Assembly: GCF_021290965.1 (NCBI RefSeq) | Contig: NZ_JAJOYT010000001.1 | Location: forward strand, 558,001-622,000 | Length of the DNA stretch: 64,000 nt | Source: Rheinheimera faecalis | Lineage (GTDB): Bacteria; Pseudomonadota; Gammaproteobacteria; Enterobacterales; Alteromonadaceae | Direction: 5' to 3' | In this document: positions 1 to 9,345 of the stretch, in pieces | How the letters are laid out: each line of letters starts with the position of its first letter | Position numbering within the stretch: position 1 is the stretch's first letter | The notes under the pieces: generated by a model | Databases searched by the model: none | What the model saw: the letters and a program-made list of their open reading frames with translations, nothing else | Told to the model about the DNA's origin: nothing | Translations under genes and position numbers: made by a program

Positions 1-312
1 TTTGACTACAGGACAACCGCCGGCAAAGGTGAGTACCACAGCCATTTGCAGTAATACTTTAAAAGTGTCACGAATTTTTGGTGCATTAAAGTCACTAAAG
101 CTCTCCGCACAATCTCCGCCTTGCAGTAAAAATGCTTTGCCTTCAGCCACTTGTCCAAGCTGACTAAAGAGATCACGAGTCTCTTGCGCAAACACCAAAG
201 GCGGATATTTGTGCAATTGCTGCTCAACAGTGCTGAGTAAAGCCTGATCATCGTAATGAGGTTGTTGTTGGATTGGAAAAGCTCGCCAACTTTGAGGCGT
301 CCAGGTCGTCAC
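1..312 (-). CDS. Class II 3-deoxy-7-phosphoheptulonate synthase, 5' part only
   Basis: First enzyme of the shikimate pathway, condensing phosphoenolpyruvate with erythrose 4-phosphate. Only the first 104 codons lie in the window; the gene runs off the left edge. The translation opens [17 protein letters not shown] and contains [11 protein letters not shown] (about residues 62-72), the signature of the plant-like class II DAHP synthases, so the family call is firm although the catalytic core is not visible. The start is a GTG with AGGA nine bases upstream; no in-frame ATG lies near. The gene is divergent from the moxR operon. An antisense-frame 81-residue ORF over the same bases is spurious. 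Confidence 0.85.
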   Translation of the reverse strand, partial: MTTWTPQSWRAFPIQQQPHYDDQALLSTVEQQLHKYPPLVFAQETRDLFSQLGQVAEGKAFLLQGGDCAESFSDFNAPKIRDTFKVLLQMAVVLTFAGGCPVVK

Positions 313-466
313 TTTAAGTAGTCCTATAGTTTTGAATTGATAGTTAAGGTCACTAGGTTATTTATCCGCAGACAAAGTAAATTTATTGGCGGCTAAATTC
401 AATGCTTAAATGAGTATATTGCGCTGAAATCTGCAAATAGTGCGAAATTTATCGGCAAAAACACCC

Positions 467-482
467 AGATGTCTAAACATCT
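467..482. promoter_or_regulatory. Possible MetJ-like box in the divergent intergenic region
   Basis: The 234 bp between the DAHP synthase and moxR starts hold one clear inverted repeat, CAGATGT-CTAA-ACATCTG at 466-483. Read as two adjoining 8-mers, AGATGTCT and AAACATCT, it matches the tandem MetJ consensus AGACGTCT at 13 of 16 positions. Neither flanking gene belongs to methionine synthesis, so the match may be chance or a different repressor site. I see nothing else definite in this gap. Confidence 0.25.
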
Positions 483-546
483 GAAAATATCAAGCCTTTT
501 TTAGCAAGCTTTCCAGGCTGAAAACGGCATTTCCAGCGGAGCTTTT

Positions 547-1461
547 ATGGCGGAAATTCAGGCTTTACAGCAGTTAGAACAAAAGCTGAATCAGGTGATT
601 TTAGGCAAACCTCAAGCAGTGCGACTGGCCTTGTGTTGTTTGTTGTCTGAAGGCCATTTACTGATTGAGGATTTGCCGGGTTTAGGCAAAACCACCCTCG
701 CCCATGCATTGGCGCTCAGCCTTGGTGTTCATTACAAAAGAGTGCAATTTACTAACGATATGTTGCCTGCGGATTTGCTGGGGCAGTCGGTGTTTTTAAG
801 AGATACCCAGGAGTTCCAATTCAGAAATGGCCCGATTTTCAGTCAAATTTTATTAGCCGATGAAATCAACAGAGCCAGTCCCCGTACTCAAAGTGCCTTA
901 TTAGAAGCTATGGAAGAAAAACAGGTGTCTATCGATGGCTTGTCTTATGCGCTGCCTAAACCCTTTTTTGTTATTGCGACCCAAAATCCATTGTTTCATG
1001 CCGGCACCAATGCCTTGCCTGAATCTCAGCTCGACCGTTTCCTGATGCGTCTTGCGCTTGGCTTTCCTGATCTGCAGACCGAAAAACTTATTTTGCAGCA
1101 GGATCATGGTCAATCCAGACTGGAAGGACTAGCTCCTTGTTTAGATGAGCTGCAGTTGATGACACTGCAGCAGCAGGTCGTGCAGGTCAAAGTCAGTGAT
1201 GCGCTGCTTGATTATCTGCTGGCATTGGTTACACAAAGCCGTCAGCAGCAGGATTGCCTGCCGCTGTCGCCACGCGCAGCAAAGGCCTTGCTTCGGGCCA
1301 CTAAAGCTTTTGCTTTGTTATCTGGCCGTCATTTTGCCACAGCCGAGGATGTACAACAGGTGTTTCCCTCTGTAGCTGAACACAGGCTCAATCCAGGCAG
1401 CTCCAGAGACAATAAAAGCCTGAGCCTGCAGTTATTACGTCAGGTGCCTTGCCCTTTATGA
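547..1461 (+). CDS. MoxR-family AAA+ ATPase
   Basis: A 304-residue AAA+ chaperone-like ATPase of the MoxR class. It carries a Walker A motif GLGKTT (residues 45-50), a Walker B motif ILLADEIN (D105, E106) followed by the typical NRASPRTQSALLEAMEE helix, and a sensor-1 region VIATQNP. The C-terminal helical lid holds LPLSPRAAKALLRATKA. MoxR proteins usually help fold or activate partner proteins, often VWA or membrane proteins. Here it leads a three-gene operon with a DUF58 protein and a membrane transglutaminase, a very common gammaproteobacterial set. The stop codon overlaps the next ATG (ATGA), indicating translational coupling. Substrate unknown. Confidence 0.93.
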   Translation: MAEIQALQQLEQKLNQVILGKPQAVRLALCCLLSEGHLLIEDLPGLGKTTLAHALALSLGVHYKRVQFTNDMLPADLLGQSVFLRDTQEFQFRNGPIFSQILLADEINRASPRTQSALLEAMEEKQVSIDGLSYALPKPFFVIATQNPLFHAGTNALPESQLDRFLMRLALGFPDLQTEKLILQQDHGQSRLEGLAPCLDELQLMTLQQQVVQVKVSDALLDYLLALVTQSRQQQDCLPLSPRAAKALLRATKAFALLSGRHFATAEDVQQVFPSVAEHRLNPGSSRDNKSLSLQLLRQVPCPL

Positions 1462-2393
1462 CGCTGACGACGACAGTGCGGCAAAAGCTTATCAACAGCT
1501 TCAGGCAGCGATTTTACCGTTGGCTGGATAAACGCCAACCTGCTGCAAAAGAAGTGCAACTCAGGCAACATCTGCTTTTTGTTTTTCCTACGGCCTATGG
1601 TGGCTGGTTTGTACTTCTTATCGCTTTATTGTATTTATTTGGCACTAACTATCAGAATAACCTGATATTGCTCTGTGCTTACCTGCTGTTGTCGTTGTTT
1701 TGTTTTTGTATTCTCGCCGCTTTTTTTAATCTGTATCAGCTGAAGATCAGTGCAGGCGCCGAACCCTTTGGTTATGCCGGATCCTCAGTACAACTGACAG
1801 TGCAGCTACATCAGCATCAGTATAAAAAAATGCTCTACATATCAGGTGAAGATTTCACCCCGCTATTTTTTGAGACCTTGCCAAACGAACTACTGCTCGA
1901 GCTTTATCCACAACGACGGGGGTTTTATCAGCTTCAGCGTTTTACACTGCGCTCCTATTACCCTTTTGGACTGATCCACTGCTGGACCCATATTCAGTTA
2001 CAACAGCCCTATTGGGTTTACCCTGAACCTGCAGCACTAAAGCAGACTGTATCGACAAAGCCTTCACAGCACCCCGATCATCCTGACCAGCTGGCTCCTT
2101 ATCAGGCAGGCTCTCCTGCATCAGCTATCGACTGGAAACGACTGGCGAAAAATCCATGGCAACCGGTGATCCGGCAGTATTCCCCTACCGGGGCAGTTCA
2201 TCAACCCAGGCACCTGGTTGTCGATGCAACAGGGCTGGCTTTGGAGCAGCAATTATCCGAATTTTGTGCCCTGCTGCTGCAGTTTGAACAACAAGGCCAA
2301 AGTTATAGTCTGAATGCTGCCGGTATTGAAATTGCTGCAAGCCATGGCCAGACGCATTTGCACCGCTGTTTACAGGCGTTGGCGTTATGCTGA
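1458..2393 (+). CDS. DUF58 domain membrane protein
   Basis: A 311-residue protein with two adjacent membrane segments (about residues 38-80) and a DUF58 domain in the C-terminal half, marked by YQAGSPASAIDWKRLAK, the conserved block of this family. A TTG nine bases further upstream would give a longer form, but the ATG overlapping the moxR stop (ATGA) is the natural coupled start. DUF58 proteins nearly always sit between a MoxR ATPase and a transglutaminase/DUF4129 protein and are thought to work in envelope or peptidoglycan-related tasks; the biochemical role is not established. Its end overlaps the next gene by seven bases. Confidence 0.9.
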   Translation: MTLTTTVRQKLINSFRQRFYRWLDKRQPAAKEVQLRQHLLFVFPTAYGGWFVLLIALLYLFGTNYQNNLILLCAYLLLSLFCFCILAAFFNLYQLKISAGAEPFGYAGSSVQLTVQLHQHQYKKMLYISGEDFTPLFFETLPNELLLELYPQRRGFYQLQRFTLRSYYPFGLIHCWTHIQLQQPYWVYPEPAALKQTVSTKPSQHPDHPDQLAPYQAGSPASAIDWKRLAKNPWQPVIRQYSPTGAVHQPRHLVVDATGLALEQQLSEFCALLLQFEQQGQSYSLNAAGIEIAASHGQTHLHRCLQALALC

Positions 2394-4285
2394 ATCCAAT
2401 CTTTGTGCACATCGCCTTATTACTGCAACTGCTGTTACTGGCGCTGTTACAGGATGGCTTAAGCTGGTGGTCCAGTCTGGTGCTGCTTTGTATCCTGCTG
2501 TTCAAATACGCCACTGTGCGGGCAGAAAAAACAGTGCGGATGATGACAGTGAACATGCTTGCTGTGCTCTTGTGCCTGTTGCTGCTCTCTCAGTTATGGC
2601 AACAGGATATGCAGGACTCCATGCTGCAATTGCTGTTTTTCTCTGCAGCGCTGCGGCTATTTTCTATCACCTCGGATCTGCGTCATGCAAAAAAACTGGT
2701 GTGGGTACAGTATTTTCTGATCAGCACCGGTTTTATGCTCAATCAAAGTCTTTGGTTTGCTGGTGCTGTGTTTCTGCTATTTTTTTGCAATTTATATCTG
2801 CATTACCTGTTGTTTGCGCCGGTACAACGCCGTCAGTTTCAATGGTCTGAATTTCGCCTGCTGTTATGGGTGATGCCTTTATGTATTGCACTTTTTGTGC
2901 TTTTTCCACGGCTACCGCCTTTGTGGCAAACCGATCGTCAACATCAGGCGCAAACAGGTTTAGCAGATGAGTTATCTTTAGGGGGCCTGGAGCGACTGGT
3001 ACAAAACGACAGTCTGGCATTCAGAGTCGAATTTGAAAAAGAGAAACCTCCTCAGCAGGAGTTGTACTGGCGAGCCAAAGTATTTGAGCACTTTAATGGA
3101 CAGGACTGGTTACCCGCTTTGTTGCCTGCGTCACAACCTCTGTCACCACAACAAGCAGGTTATCAGTATAAGCTAGTGGTTGAACCTCACTTTCAGCGCA
3201 GCTTATTTAGTTTAGGTCAGGTGAATCAGTTTCAAGGTCAGGTCAGACCCATAGCAGCGGGTTTGATTGAAAGCTATCAGCAAATCAACCGGCGTTTTTC
3301 TTATGGCCTGAGATCAGACGGCGAAGCCGTAGCGCAGCAAAACAATGAAGAAGCCATTCGTAATCTGATACTGCGTCACAGCAACCCACAAGCAAGCGCA
3401 CTAGCAGTGCAACTAAAACAACAGCATCCGACAGCATCTGCTTATGCAAAGGCGTTGTACCAGTATTTTCAGAATAATCAGTTCAGTTATAGCCTGCGCC
3501 CGCCTGTGCTGAATAAACAGGCTCAGATTGACCAGTTTTTGTTTGAACACAGAATCGGCTTTTGTGGTCACTATGCCTCTGCTGCCTCCTACCTGTTTCG
3601 TGCTGCTGGTATTCCGGCAAGAGTAGTGGGCGGCTATCAGGGCGGCAGCTGGCAAGGTGCAGGAGACTATTTACAGGTGCTGCAAAAGGATGCCCATGCC
3701 TGGGTGGAATATCTGGACCAAGGCCGCTGGAGGCGTTTTGATGCAACAGCCATAGTAGCTCCACTTCGCTTAACTCAGGGCTTATCTGATGCATTGTCTT
3801 TGTCAGAGCGACAATTTTTAGATCAATTTTTCCAACAAGGCATGTTGGGAGACTGGCTGCAGCAACTGGAATGGCTGGATTATTATTGGTCTGTCTGGGT
3901 GTTGAGCTTTGATCAAACGGAACAACGTTTTATCTGGCGGCACTTAAAATCTTTGCCCTGGGTATGGATTGGGGCCGCATTGCTCGCATTTTTACTTCTG
4001 GCGCTTGTTGTTTATCTGCTGTTGCAGCACAAAGCCGAAAATCAAAATCAGGCGCTGCGACTTTTGATGCTCAAGCGACTTAAACCCTATGGCGAAAAAG
4101 TCGGTCACCAAACGATGGAGGCCTATTTGCAGAACTTAATGTTGTCTCACCCGCATCAAAGTAAGGCGCTGCATCAACTGCTGCTGGCTTATCAAAGCTT
4201 TGAATTTGCAGAGCAGCACGAGCAGTTGCAACAGTGTCGCAAACTGCTCCGTCAGTTATCTAAAAACAAGCTTGGGTCTGCTTAA
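2387..4285 (+). CDS. TgpA-type membrane transglutaminase-like protein
   Basis: A 632-residue protein: a DUF3488-type N-terminal block of several membrane segments (about residues 1-175), a large periplasmic transglutaminase-like domain, one further membrane segment (about residues 525-545) and a cytoplasmic DUF4129-like tail. The catalytic triad is visible: Cys393 in GFCGHYAS, His437 in DAHAWVEY and Asp452 in RRFDATA. It resembles TgpA, essential in Pseudomonas aeruginosa. It closes the moxR-DUF58 operon; its 3' end overlaps the convergent TIGR02647 gene by four bases. Activity is expected from the intact triad but the natural substrate is unknown. Confidence 0.92.
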   Translation: MLNPIFVHIALLLQLLLLALLQDGLSWWSSLVLLCILLFKYATVRAEKTVRMMTVNMLAVLLCLLLLSQLWQQDMQDSMLQLLFFSAALRLFSITSDLRHAKKLVWVQYFLISTGFMLNQSLWFAGAVFLLFFCNLYLHYLLFAPVQRRQFQWSEFRLLLWVMPLCIALFVLFPRLPPLWQTDRQHQAQTGLADELSLGGLERLVQNDSLAFRVEFEKEKPPQQELYWRAKVFEHFNGQDWLPALLPASQPLSPQQAGYQYKLVVEPHFQRSLFSLGQVNQFQGQVRPIAAGLIESYQQINRRFSYGLRSDGEAVAQQNNEEAIRNLILRHSNPQASALAVQLKQQHPTASAYAKALYQYFQNNQFSYSLRPPVLNKQAQIDQFLFEHRIGFCGHYASAASYLFRAAGIPARVVGGYQGGSWQGAGDYLQVLQKDAHAWVEYLDQGRWRRFDATAIVAPLRLTQGLSDALSLSERQFLDQFFQQGMLGDWLQQLEWLDYYWSVWVLSFDQTEQRFIWRHLKSLPWVWIGAALLAFLLLALVVYLLLQHKAENQNQALRLLMLKRLKPYGEKVGHQTMEAYLQNLMLSHPHQSKALHQLLLAYQSFEFAEQHEQLQQCRKLLRQLSKNKLGSA

Positions 4286-4515
4286 GAACTCAGTATACGT
4301 AATGCGCTTTGTAAGTGTTCAGCACAATTACGCCCCAGATCGGTCAGATAACCGCCATCCGCCTGAGTAAGCAAGCCCTTTCTATATAAACGCTCAATCG
4401 CTTCTTTTGCACCAGGGTCTGCTGATTTATGCGCTTTAATCCCCTCCAGCGACGTATCCAGATTAAATAAAGTCAAAATACGAATTTCATCATTCAGTTG
4501 TGAATTTACCGGCAT
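4282..4515 (-). CDS. TIGR02647 family small protein
   Basis: A 77-residue soluble protein matching the TIGR02647 pattern: a leading L-x-LFNLDTSLEGIK block, a helix with AIERLYRKGLLTQADGGYLTDLG, and a helical tail. The fold suggested is a small winged-helix-like unit, but no function is known. It is convergent with the transglutaminase gene, with a four-base overlap of stops. The gap to its right (4516-4694) is AT-rich and holds two TTTGACA hexamers (near 4560 and 4632) that could be -35 boxes, though no matching -10 at proper spacing was seen. Confidence 0.75.
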   Translation of the reverse strand: MPVNSQLNDEIRILTLFNLDTSLEGIKAHKSADPGAKEAIERLYRKGLLTQADGGYLTDLGRNCAEHLQSALRILSS

Positions 4516-4694
4516 CTCGTCTTTTCCTTTGTCATTGTTTTGCTTGAAACTAGACCCTATTTGACAAATTTTCCAGAAAAAGTGTCTGTCAACTCTATAT
4601 TCCGTGAAGCATCCTTAAAAACCGCTTCTATTTGACATGAACTGCTGTATTTTTAAGCGGATATTTCCTATAGTCAGGCAAATTATGGAGAGCT

Positions 4695-5657
4695 TTGCAG
4701 ATCGTGGCTAAAGGACATTCACAAACCAATACAGCGTATGGCTGGACGGACTTATTTCAGTCCTTGTCCGACCCTGTTGCTTTGCTGCAAATTCATGCCA
4801 CACAGACTGCTCCGCATTTACTGCGAAGTAATACTGCTTTTCAGCTTTTGTTTGGATTAAACCAAACAAAACGCTCACAGCTGCACAAAGAGGTGCTGAA
4901 CCACTTGCCCGCTGATTTTCTCAGCCTGTTGAACCAGCTAAATCCACACTCCGCTGCCCCCATTTGGTGTTTGTTGGCAAGCGATGGCAGTTGCAGGCAT
5001 TTTAAATTGCAATGTGCTCTGAGCGACTCAAACCCTGACACCTGGTTACTGCTGATGCAGGATATCAGTGAGCAGGAAAACGCCTTAATGCTGCTTAAAA
5101 AACAAAATGAAGAGCTGCAGCAACGCCTGACCGATATTGAACAGCTGAAAAACCGCATCCGGGAGCAATCCATCCGCGACCCGCTGACCAATTTATATAA
5201 CCGCCGCTTTTTGAATGAATTTATGGAACGTGAACTGGCTTTAGCCAGACGGAATCAAAAACCTTTGGCTGTGGTGATGCTGGATCTCGATCACTTCAAA
5301 CAGCTCAATGATCAGTTTGGTCATCAGACCGGCGACAAAGTGATTGAAATGGTGGCCAAACATCTGCTTCGGCAAAGCAGACGAACTGATATTTTATTCC
5401 GCTATGGTGGTGAAGAGTTTCTGGTGATTCTGCCGAACACCAGTGCAACACAAGCCAGGCATCTGGCAGAAAACTGGCGGGTGCATGTAGAGCAAGCTCA
5501 GGTGTTTGCGAAACATCAGGCGGTCAACATTACCTTATCTGCTGGTGTTGCGGTGTACCCTGAACATGGCACTACAGCCTTTAACTTAATCCAGGCCGCA
5601 GATGAAGCCTTGTATCAGGCTAAGGCCGCAGGCCGTAATCAGGTGGTTATGTGTTAA
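4695..5657 (+). CDS. Diguanylate cyclase with PAS-like sensor
   Basis: A 320-residue single-turnover signalling enzyme that should make cyclic di-GMP from two GTP. The N-terminal 120 residues look like a PAS fold (DPVALLQIH...NTAFQLLFGL, then WLLLMQDISEQENA). A coiled coil (about 122-155) links to a GGDEF domain opening with DPLTNLYNRRF. The active site is GGEEF (residues 238-242), and the inhibitory I-site RxxD is kept as RRTD just upstream, so product feedback inhibition is likely. No membrane segment is seen; it should be cytosolic. The start is uncertain: TTG at 4695 lies four bases after GGAG, while a GTG at 4704 is also possible; the nearby ATG at 4685 is out of frame. Confidence 0.9.
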   Translation: MQIVAKGHSQTNTAYGWTDLFQSLSDPVALLQIHATQTAPHLLRSNTAFQLLFGLNQTKRSQLHKEVLNHLPADFLSLLNQLNPHSAAPIWCLLASDGSCRHFKLQCALSDSNPDTWLLLMQDISEQENALMLLKKQNEELQQRLTDIEQLKNRIREQSIRDPLTNLYNRRFLNEFMERELALARRNQKPLAVVMLDLDHFKQLNDQFGHQTGDKVIEMVAKHLLRQSRRTDILFRYGGEEFLVILPNTSATQARHLAENWRVHVEQAQVFAKHQAVNITLSAGVAVYPEHGTTAFNLIQAADEALYQAKAAGRNQVVMC

Positions 5658-5686
5658 CTCCTGTTGCATCGAGCTTTCACTAAAAC

Positions 5687-5723
5687 AAAAAGGAACCATA
5701 TATAACTTCGGTTCCTTTTTTTT
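5687..5723. terminator. Bidirectional terminator between the GGDEF gene and htpX
   Basis: Inverted repeat AAAAAGGAACC / GGTTCCTTTTT with a 12-base loop, T-tract on the plus strand and A-tract on the other side, so it can serve both convergent genes. Confidence 0.85.
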
Positions 5724-5744
5724 GTTTACCTTTAGTGATTTTGC

Positions 5745-6611
5745 TTAAAAACCACCACGCAAAGCCGCAATACGTTTTTCCAGCGGAGGGTGACTTAAAA
5801 ACAGCTCTGACGTGGCAGGCTTGCTGGCAATACCAAAAGCCATCATTGAACCTTCCAACTGGCTTTCATGGTTATTGCGCAGACGCTCCAGCGCCGCAAT
5901 CATTTTATTGGCACCGACTAATTTCGCAGCTCCGGCATCGGCACTGAATTCACGCTTACGGGAGAACCACATCACTATGATGCTGGCCAGCACACCAAAG
6001 GCCATTTCCAGTACAAACACAGTCATCATATAGGCGAAACCATTACCACCACCGCCTTCGTCATTACGGTTACCGCTGATAGCGCCAGCAATTAAACGGG
6101 CAAAGAAAATAACGAAGGTGTTCACCACGCCCTGGATTAGAGTCAGAGTCACCATATCGCCATTGGCCACGTGAGACACTTCATGCGCCAATACGGCTTC
6201 AACTTCTTCTTCACGCATATTGCGCATTAAGCCAGTGCTGACCGCCACCAATGCATTATTGCGGCTGGCACCTGTGGCAAAGGCGTTCATTTCAGGAGAG
6301 TCGTAAATAGCCACTTCAGGCATACCAATACCGGCCTGCTGAGCCTGACGGCGCACTGTATCAAACAACCATTGTTCTGTAGCGTTACGTGGCTGGGTGA
6401 TCACCACTGCGCCTGTCGAGCGTTTGGCCATCCATTTCGACATAAACAATGAAATGAACGAACCACCAAAACCAAATACTGCTGCAAACACCAACAAGCC
6501 GCCTATGCTACGGCTATCAATGCCCAGCACTCTAAAGACGATGCTAAGTACAATACTTAACACCAACATCACCGCCAGGTTTGTGGCTAAGAACAGTATA
6601 ATTCGCTTCAT
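5745..6611 (-). CDS. htpX: Membrane zinc metalloprotease HtpX
   Basis: A 288-residue inner-membrane protease that degrades damaged membrane proteins together with FtsH. Two membrane segments fill the first 58 residues. The zinc site is HEVSH (H143, E144, H147) with the third ligand Glu221 in [12 protein letters not shown]. Two more hydrophobic segments lie between them (about 155-178 and 193-216). Length and motif order match the family (E. coli HtpX 293 residues). It stands alone, convergent with the GGDEF gene and downstream of bioD in the same direction but with a 114 bp gap. Regulation by an envelope stress system is usual but not visible here. Confidence 0.95.
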   Translation of the reverse strand: MKRIILFLATNLAVMLVLSIVLSIVFRVLGIDSRSIGGLLVFAAVFGFGGSFISLFMSKWMAKRSTGAVVITQPRNATEQWLFDTVRRQAQQAGIGMPEVAIYDSPEMNAFATGASRNNALVAVSTGLMRNMREEEVEAVLAHEVSHVANGDMVTLTLIQGVVNTFVIFFARLIAGAISGNRNDEGGGGNGFAYMMTVFVLEMAFGVLASIIVMWFSRKREFSADAGAAKLVGANKMIAALERLRNNHESQLEGSMMAFGIASKPATSELFLSHPPLEKRIAALRGGF

Positions 6612-6725
6612 AGATACCTCGTTTATTAAGCTACTGCTTGTACTATATGGCTTAGAAGCCGTTTTTCAATGAAAGTGCGACAAGCAATTGTAAATAAAGA
6701 TGAATGGCGCTGTCGGTGCGATCTG

Positions 6726-7391
6726 TCACATCTGTTTGACTAAGGCTGCGGCAAGAGAGGTATTGATCTGTGGTTCGGACTGGTAAGGTAAAATGCCAAG
6801 GCATGGCGCTGTCAGCTTTTGTTGTAAATAGCTGATATTTTCCTGCTGATACGACATATCAGGGTCTATACAATTAGCCACCCAGCCCAGCAGCTTCAGG
6901 CCAGAGCGTTCAATTTCGTTTATCGTCAGTAAGGCGTGGTTTAAGCAGCCGAGTTTCATTCCTACTACGAGTAAGACAGGCAGTTGCTGCTCTGTTACCC
7001 AATCCGCCATAGTGCAGTTCTCATCCAGCGGCAATAACCAGCCCCCTGCGCCTTCTACTAAAGCTATATCAGCATCCACATTTTGGAGCTTTTGTAACTC
7101 TTTGCTCAGAATGCTGGAGTCAATAACAAGCTCTGCTTTTGCAGCCGCCAAATGCGGCGCCACTGCGTCTTCCAGGCCGTAGGGATTGACCAGCTCATAA
7201 CTCAGTGGCTCTGTCGCATGCTGCTGCAATTGCAAGGCGTCGGTATTAAAACCCGCAGCATTGACGCCTGCAGCCACAGGTTTTTGCGCCACTGTGCGAT
7301 AACCCAAAGCTTTTAAACCTTGCAGTAACGCCACTGCCACATAGGTTTTGCCAGCATCTGTGTCTGTGCCTGTAATAAAAATCGTCTGCAT
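6726..7391 (-). CDS. bioD: Dethiobiotin synthetase BioD
   Basis: ATP-dependent carboxylation and ring closure of 7,8-diaminopelargonate to dethiobiotin, the penultimate biotin step. The 221-residue protein begins with a P-loop, GTDTDAGKT (residues 8-16), and has the VEGAGGWLLPL substrate loop (about residues 114-124) typical of BioD. It is the last gene of the bioBFCD operon, 15 bases after bioC. No clear terminator follows it. Confidence 0.95.
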   Translation of the reverse strand: MQTIFITGTDTDAGKTYVAVALLQGLKALGYRTVAQKPVAAGVNAAGFNTDALQLQQHATEPLSYELVNPYGLEDAVAPHLAAAKAELVIDSSILSKELQKLQNVDADIALVEGAGGWLLPLDENCTMADWVTEQQLPVLLVVGMKLGCLNHALLTINEIERSGLKLLGWVANCIDPDMSYQQENISYLQQKLTAPCLGILPYQSEPQINTSLAAALVKQM

Positions 7392-7406
7392 CTGTTTATT
7401 CTTCTG

Positions 7407-8189
7407 TTATGACTCAGAGTTTTGCTTGGTCAGGGTCAGGTACAACACCTGATAACTGGCACTGATTTGACCATCGATGCAACGGGATGGATAAGCCTGC
7501 TGCACTTTTTGCCAACTTTGTTTGCCGGTTAATGCTTTATTGCGGCCTTGGGTCACCGTATTTGCACCTAAATCTTTCAGTTCCCGCGCCAACGCCAGCA
7601 CATCCGGATACTCCAATTGCACCAGTTCAGTCTGTAACTGCAAACCTAATTGCGGATGCTGAAACTCTAGCTGCTGATAAAAATCCAAAGGCAAAAACTG
7701 ATTGATATGCTGATGATGATCTACCACAGACCAGGCCTGTTTAAATTCCTGCAAGGTGCCATCCAGCAAAGTACTGATAACGGCTGAACCACCTGGCTTT
7801 AACACACGGTTGATTTCCTGCAGCACCAATTCAGGCTGTTCGCACCACTGCAGCATCAGGCTGGAAAATACCCGGTCTACGCTTTCACTCGCTACAGGCA
7901 AAGACTGAGCATCGGCCTGAAACACCAAACTGGCTTGTTGTGCTGCCCTGGTTTTTTGCAGCATGTCAAAACTTAAATCCAGTGCTATTAAATCAGCGCA
8001 GTGCTGTTTTAGCTTTGAATGAAACCAACCTGGGCCAGAACCTAAATCCAGTAACAATCCAGCCGTTGGTGTTAATAAAGTGAAGGCTTTAGCAGCAACC
8101 AGACGTTGCAACCGTGCCGCCTGTTCGTAACTTTCACGGGCACGGCCAAAGTGGCGGGCAATGTCGTCCGTCAATGCCAAAGCATTCAT
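7407..8189 (-). CDS. bioC: Malonyl-ACP O-methyltransferase BioC
   Basis: SAM-dependent methylation of malonyl-ACP, which disguises the starter so that fatty acid synthase can build the pimelate chain of biotin. The 260-residue protein has SAM motif I as DLGSGPG (residues 48-54), and VDRVFSSLMLQW and EINRVLKPGG downstream, as in BioC of enterics. Its start overlaps the bioF stop by four bases (ATGA). No bioH or other pimeloyl-ACP esterase gene lies in this cluster, so that step must be encoded elsewhere. Confidence 0.93.
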   Translation of the reverse strand: MNALALTDDIARHFGRARESYEQAARLQRLVAAKAFTLLTPTAGLLLDLGSGPGWFHSKLKQHCADLIALDLSFDMLQKTRAAQQASLVFQADAQSLPVASESVDRVFSSLMLQWCEQPELVLQEINRVLKPGGSAVISTLLDGTLQEFKQAWSVVDHHQHINQFLPLDFYQQLEFQHPQLGLQLQTELVQLEYPDVLALARELKDLGANTVTQGRNKALTGKQSWQKVQQAYPSRCIDGQISASYQVLYLTLTKQNSES

Positions 8190-9337
8190 ATCAATTGCTC
8201 CAGCTTTTGTACTAAAAAGTGAATATCGTCACTCTGATGTAACGCAGATAAGGTAATGCGTAACCTGGCGCTACCCTGCGGCACTGTCGGTGGCCGTATT
8301 GCGCTGAGCCAAATGCCTTGTTTCTTCAGCGAGGCGCTTATCAACATGGCTTTGTCTGAATCGCCAATAATCAGCGGCTGTATCGCTGTGCTCGATGGCA
8401 ATAAAGTCAAACCAGCACCAGCCGCCAGAGTTTTAAACAATTGAATATTGTCATTCAGTTTGTCTCTGCGCCACTCTTGGCTGCGGCTTAATTCAACGGA
8501 GGTTTTCATTGCCCAGCACAAAGCAGGCGATAACGCAGTGCTGTAAATATAATGCCTGGCAAACTGGCGTAAATAATCAATCACTGTGGCAGAACCTGCC
8601 AAAAAAGCGCCCTGACCTGCTAAAGCTTTACCAAAGTTCGCCATCAGGCACAGCATGTCGCTGGACTCAAGCCCCTGCGCATCCCAGCTGCCTTTTCCTT
8701 CGTTGCCAAGCACTCCCAGTCCATGGGCATCGTCCAGCAGCATATCCGCTTTATTTGTTTTACAAAGCGCAGATACAGCGCTTAGATCCGGACTATCACC
8801 ATCCATACTAAATACGCCTTCAGTTACCACTAATGCAGATGGGTAACGTTTTAATAGCATCTCAAGCGCGGCAAGATCCTGATGCGGAAATCTTTTGTAA
8901 GGGGCATCACTATTGAGTGCAGCATCAATCAAAGAGGCGTGGCAGAGTTTATCCAACAGCAAATGATCGGTTTTATCGGCTAAATGCTGCAGCATCACCT
9001 GATTGGCGGCAAAACCTGAGGAAAACAGCAATACATCGTCCACGCCCAGCCAGTCACAAAGTGCATCAGACAAAGCGCGGTGCGCATAATGAAACCCGGT
9101 CACCAAAGGTGAACCTGAGCTGCCGACGCCAAAACGTTCGGCGCCCTCTGCCAGAGCTTTTATAAGCTGTGGCTCAGTGGCCAGACCCAGATAGTCATTA
9201 CCGGAGAAATTAAGATAAGCGCCTTGCTTATTTTGCAGCAAACGGCCCTGATACGAATCAATAGCCGGATGCTGCCGATACAAGCCAGCTGCTTTGCGAT
9301 CGGCGATCTGCTGCGCAAAGCGCTGTAACCTGTCCAT
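8186..9337 (-). CDS. bioF: 8-amino-7-oxononanoate synthase BioF
   Basis: PLP-dependent condensation of pimeloyl-ACP with alanine. The 383-residue protein has the expected alpha-oxoamine synthase layout: GSGSPLVTG-like loop (here GSSGSPLVTG, residues 72-81), DDAHGLGVLG (202-211) and the PLP lysine K237 in NFGKALAGQG, almost the same position as in E. coli (K236). A GTG directly precedes the ATG chosen here, giving one extra residue. It follows bioB by eight bases and overlaps bioC by four. Confidence 0.95.
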   Translation of the reverse strand: MDRLQRFAQQIADRKAAGLYRQHPAIDSYQGRLLQNKQGAYLNFSGNDYLGLATEPQLIKALAEGAERFGVGSSGSPLVTGFHYAHRALSDALCDWLGVDDVLLFSSGFAANQVMLQHLADKTDHLLLDKLCHASLIDAALNSDAPYKRFPHQDLAALEMLLKRYPSALVVTEGVFSMDGDSPDLSAVSALCKTNKADMLLDDAHGLGVLGNEGKGSWDAQGLESSDMLCLMANFGKALAGQGAFLAGSATVIDYLRQFARHYIYSTALSPALCWAMKTSVELSRSQEWRRDKLNDNIQLFKTLAAGAGLTLLPSSTAIQPLIIGDSDKAMLISASLKKQGIWLSAIRPPTVPQGSARLRITLSALHQSDDIHFLVQKLEQLI

Positions 9338-9345
9338 CACTGCAC

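Noticed and set aside
6-251. 81-codon minus-strand ORF at the left edge
   Set aside because: It is an out-of-frame shadow of the class II DAHP synthase, whose true frame reads [11 protein letters not shown] over the same bases.
2314-2850. 178-codon ORF overlapping the DUF58 and transglutaminase genes
   Set aside because: Low-complexity Cys/Ala-rich translation in a shifted frame; both real genes have clear domains across it.
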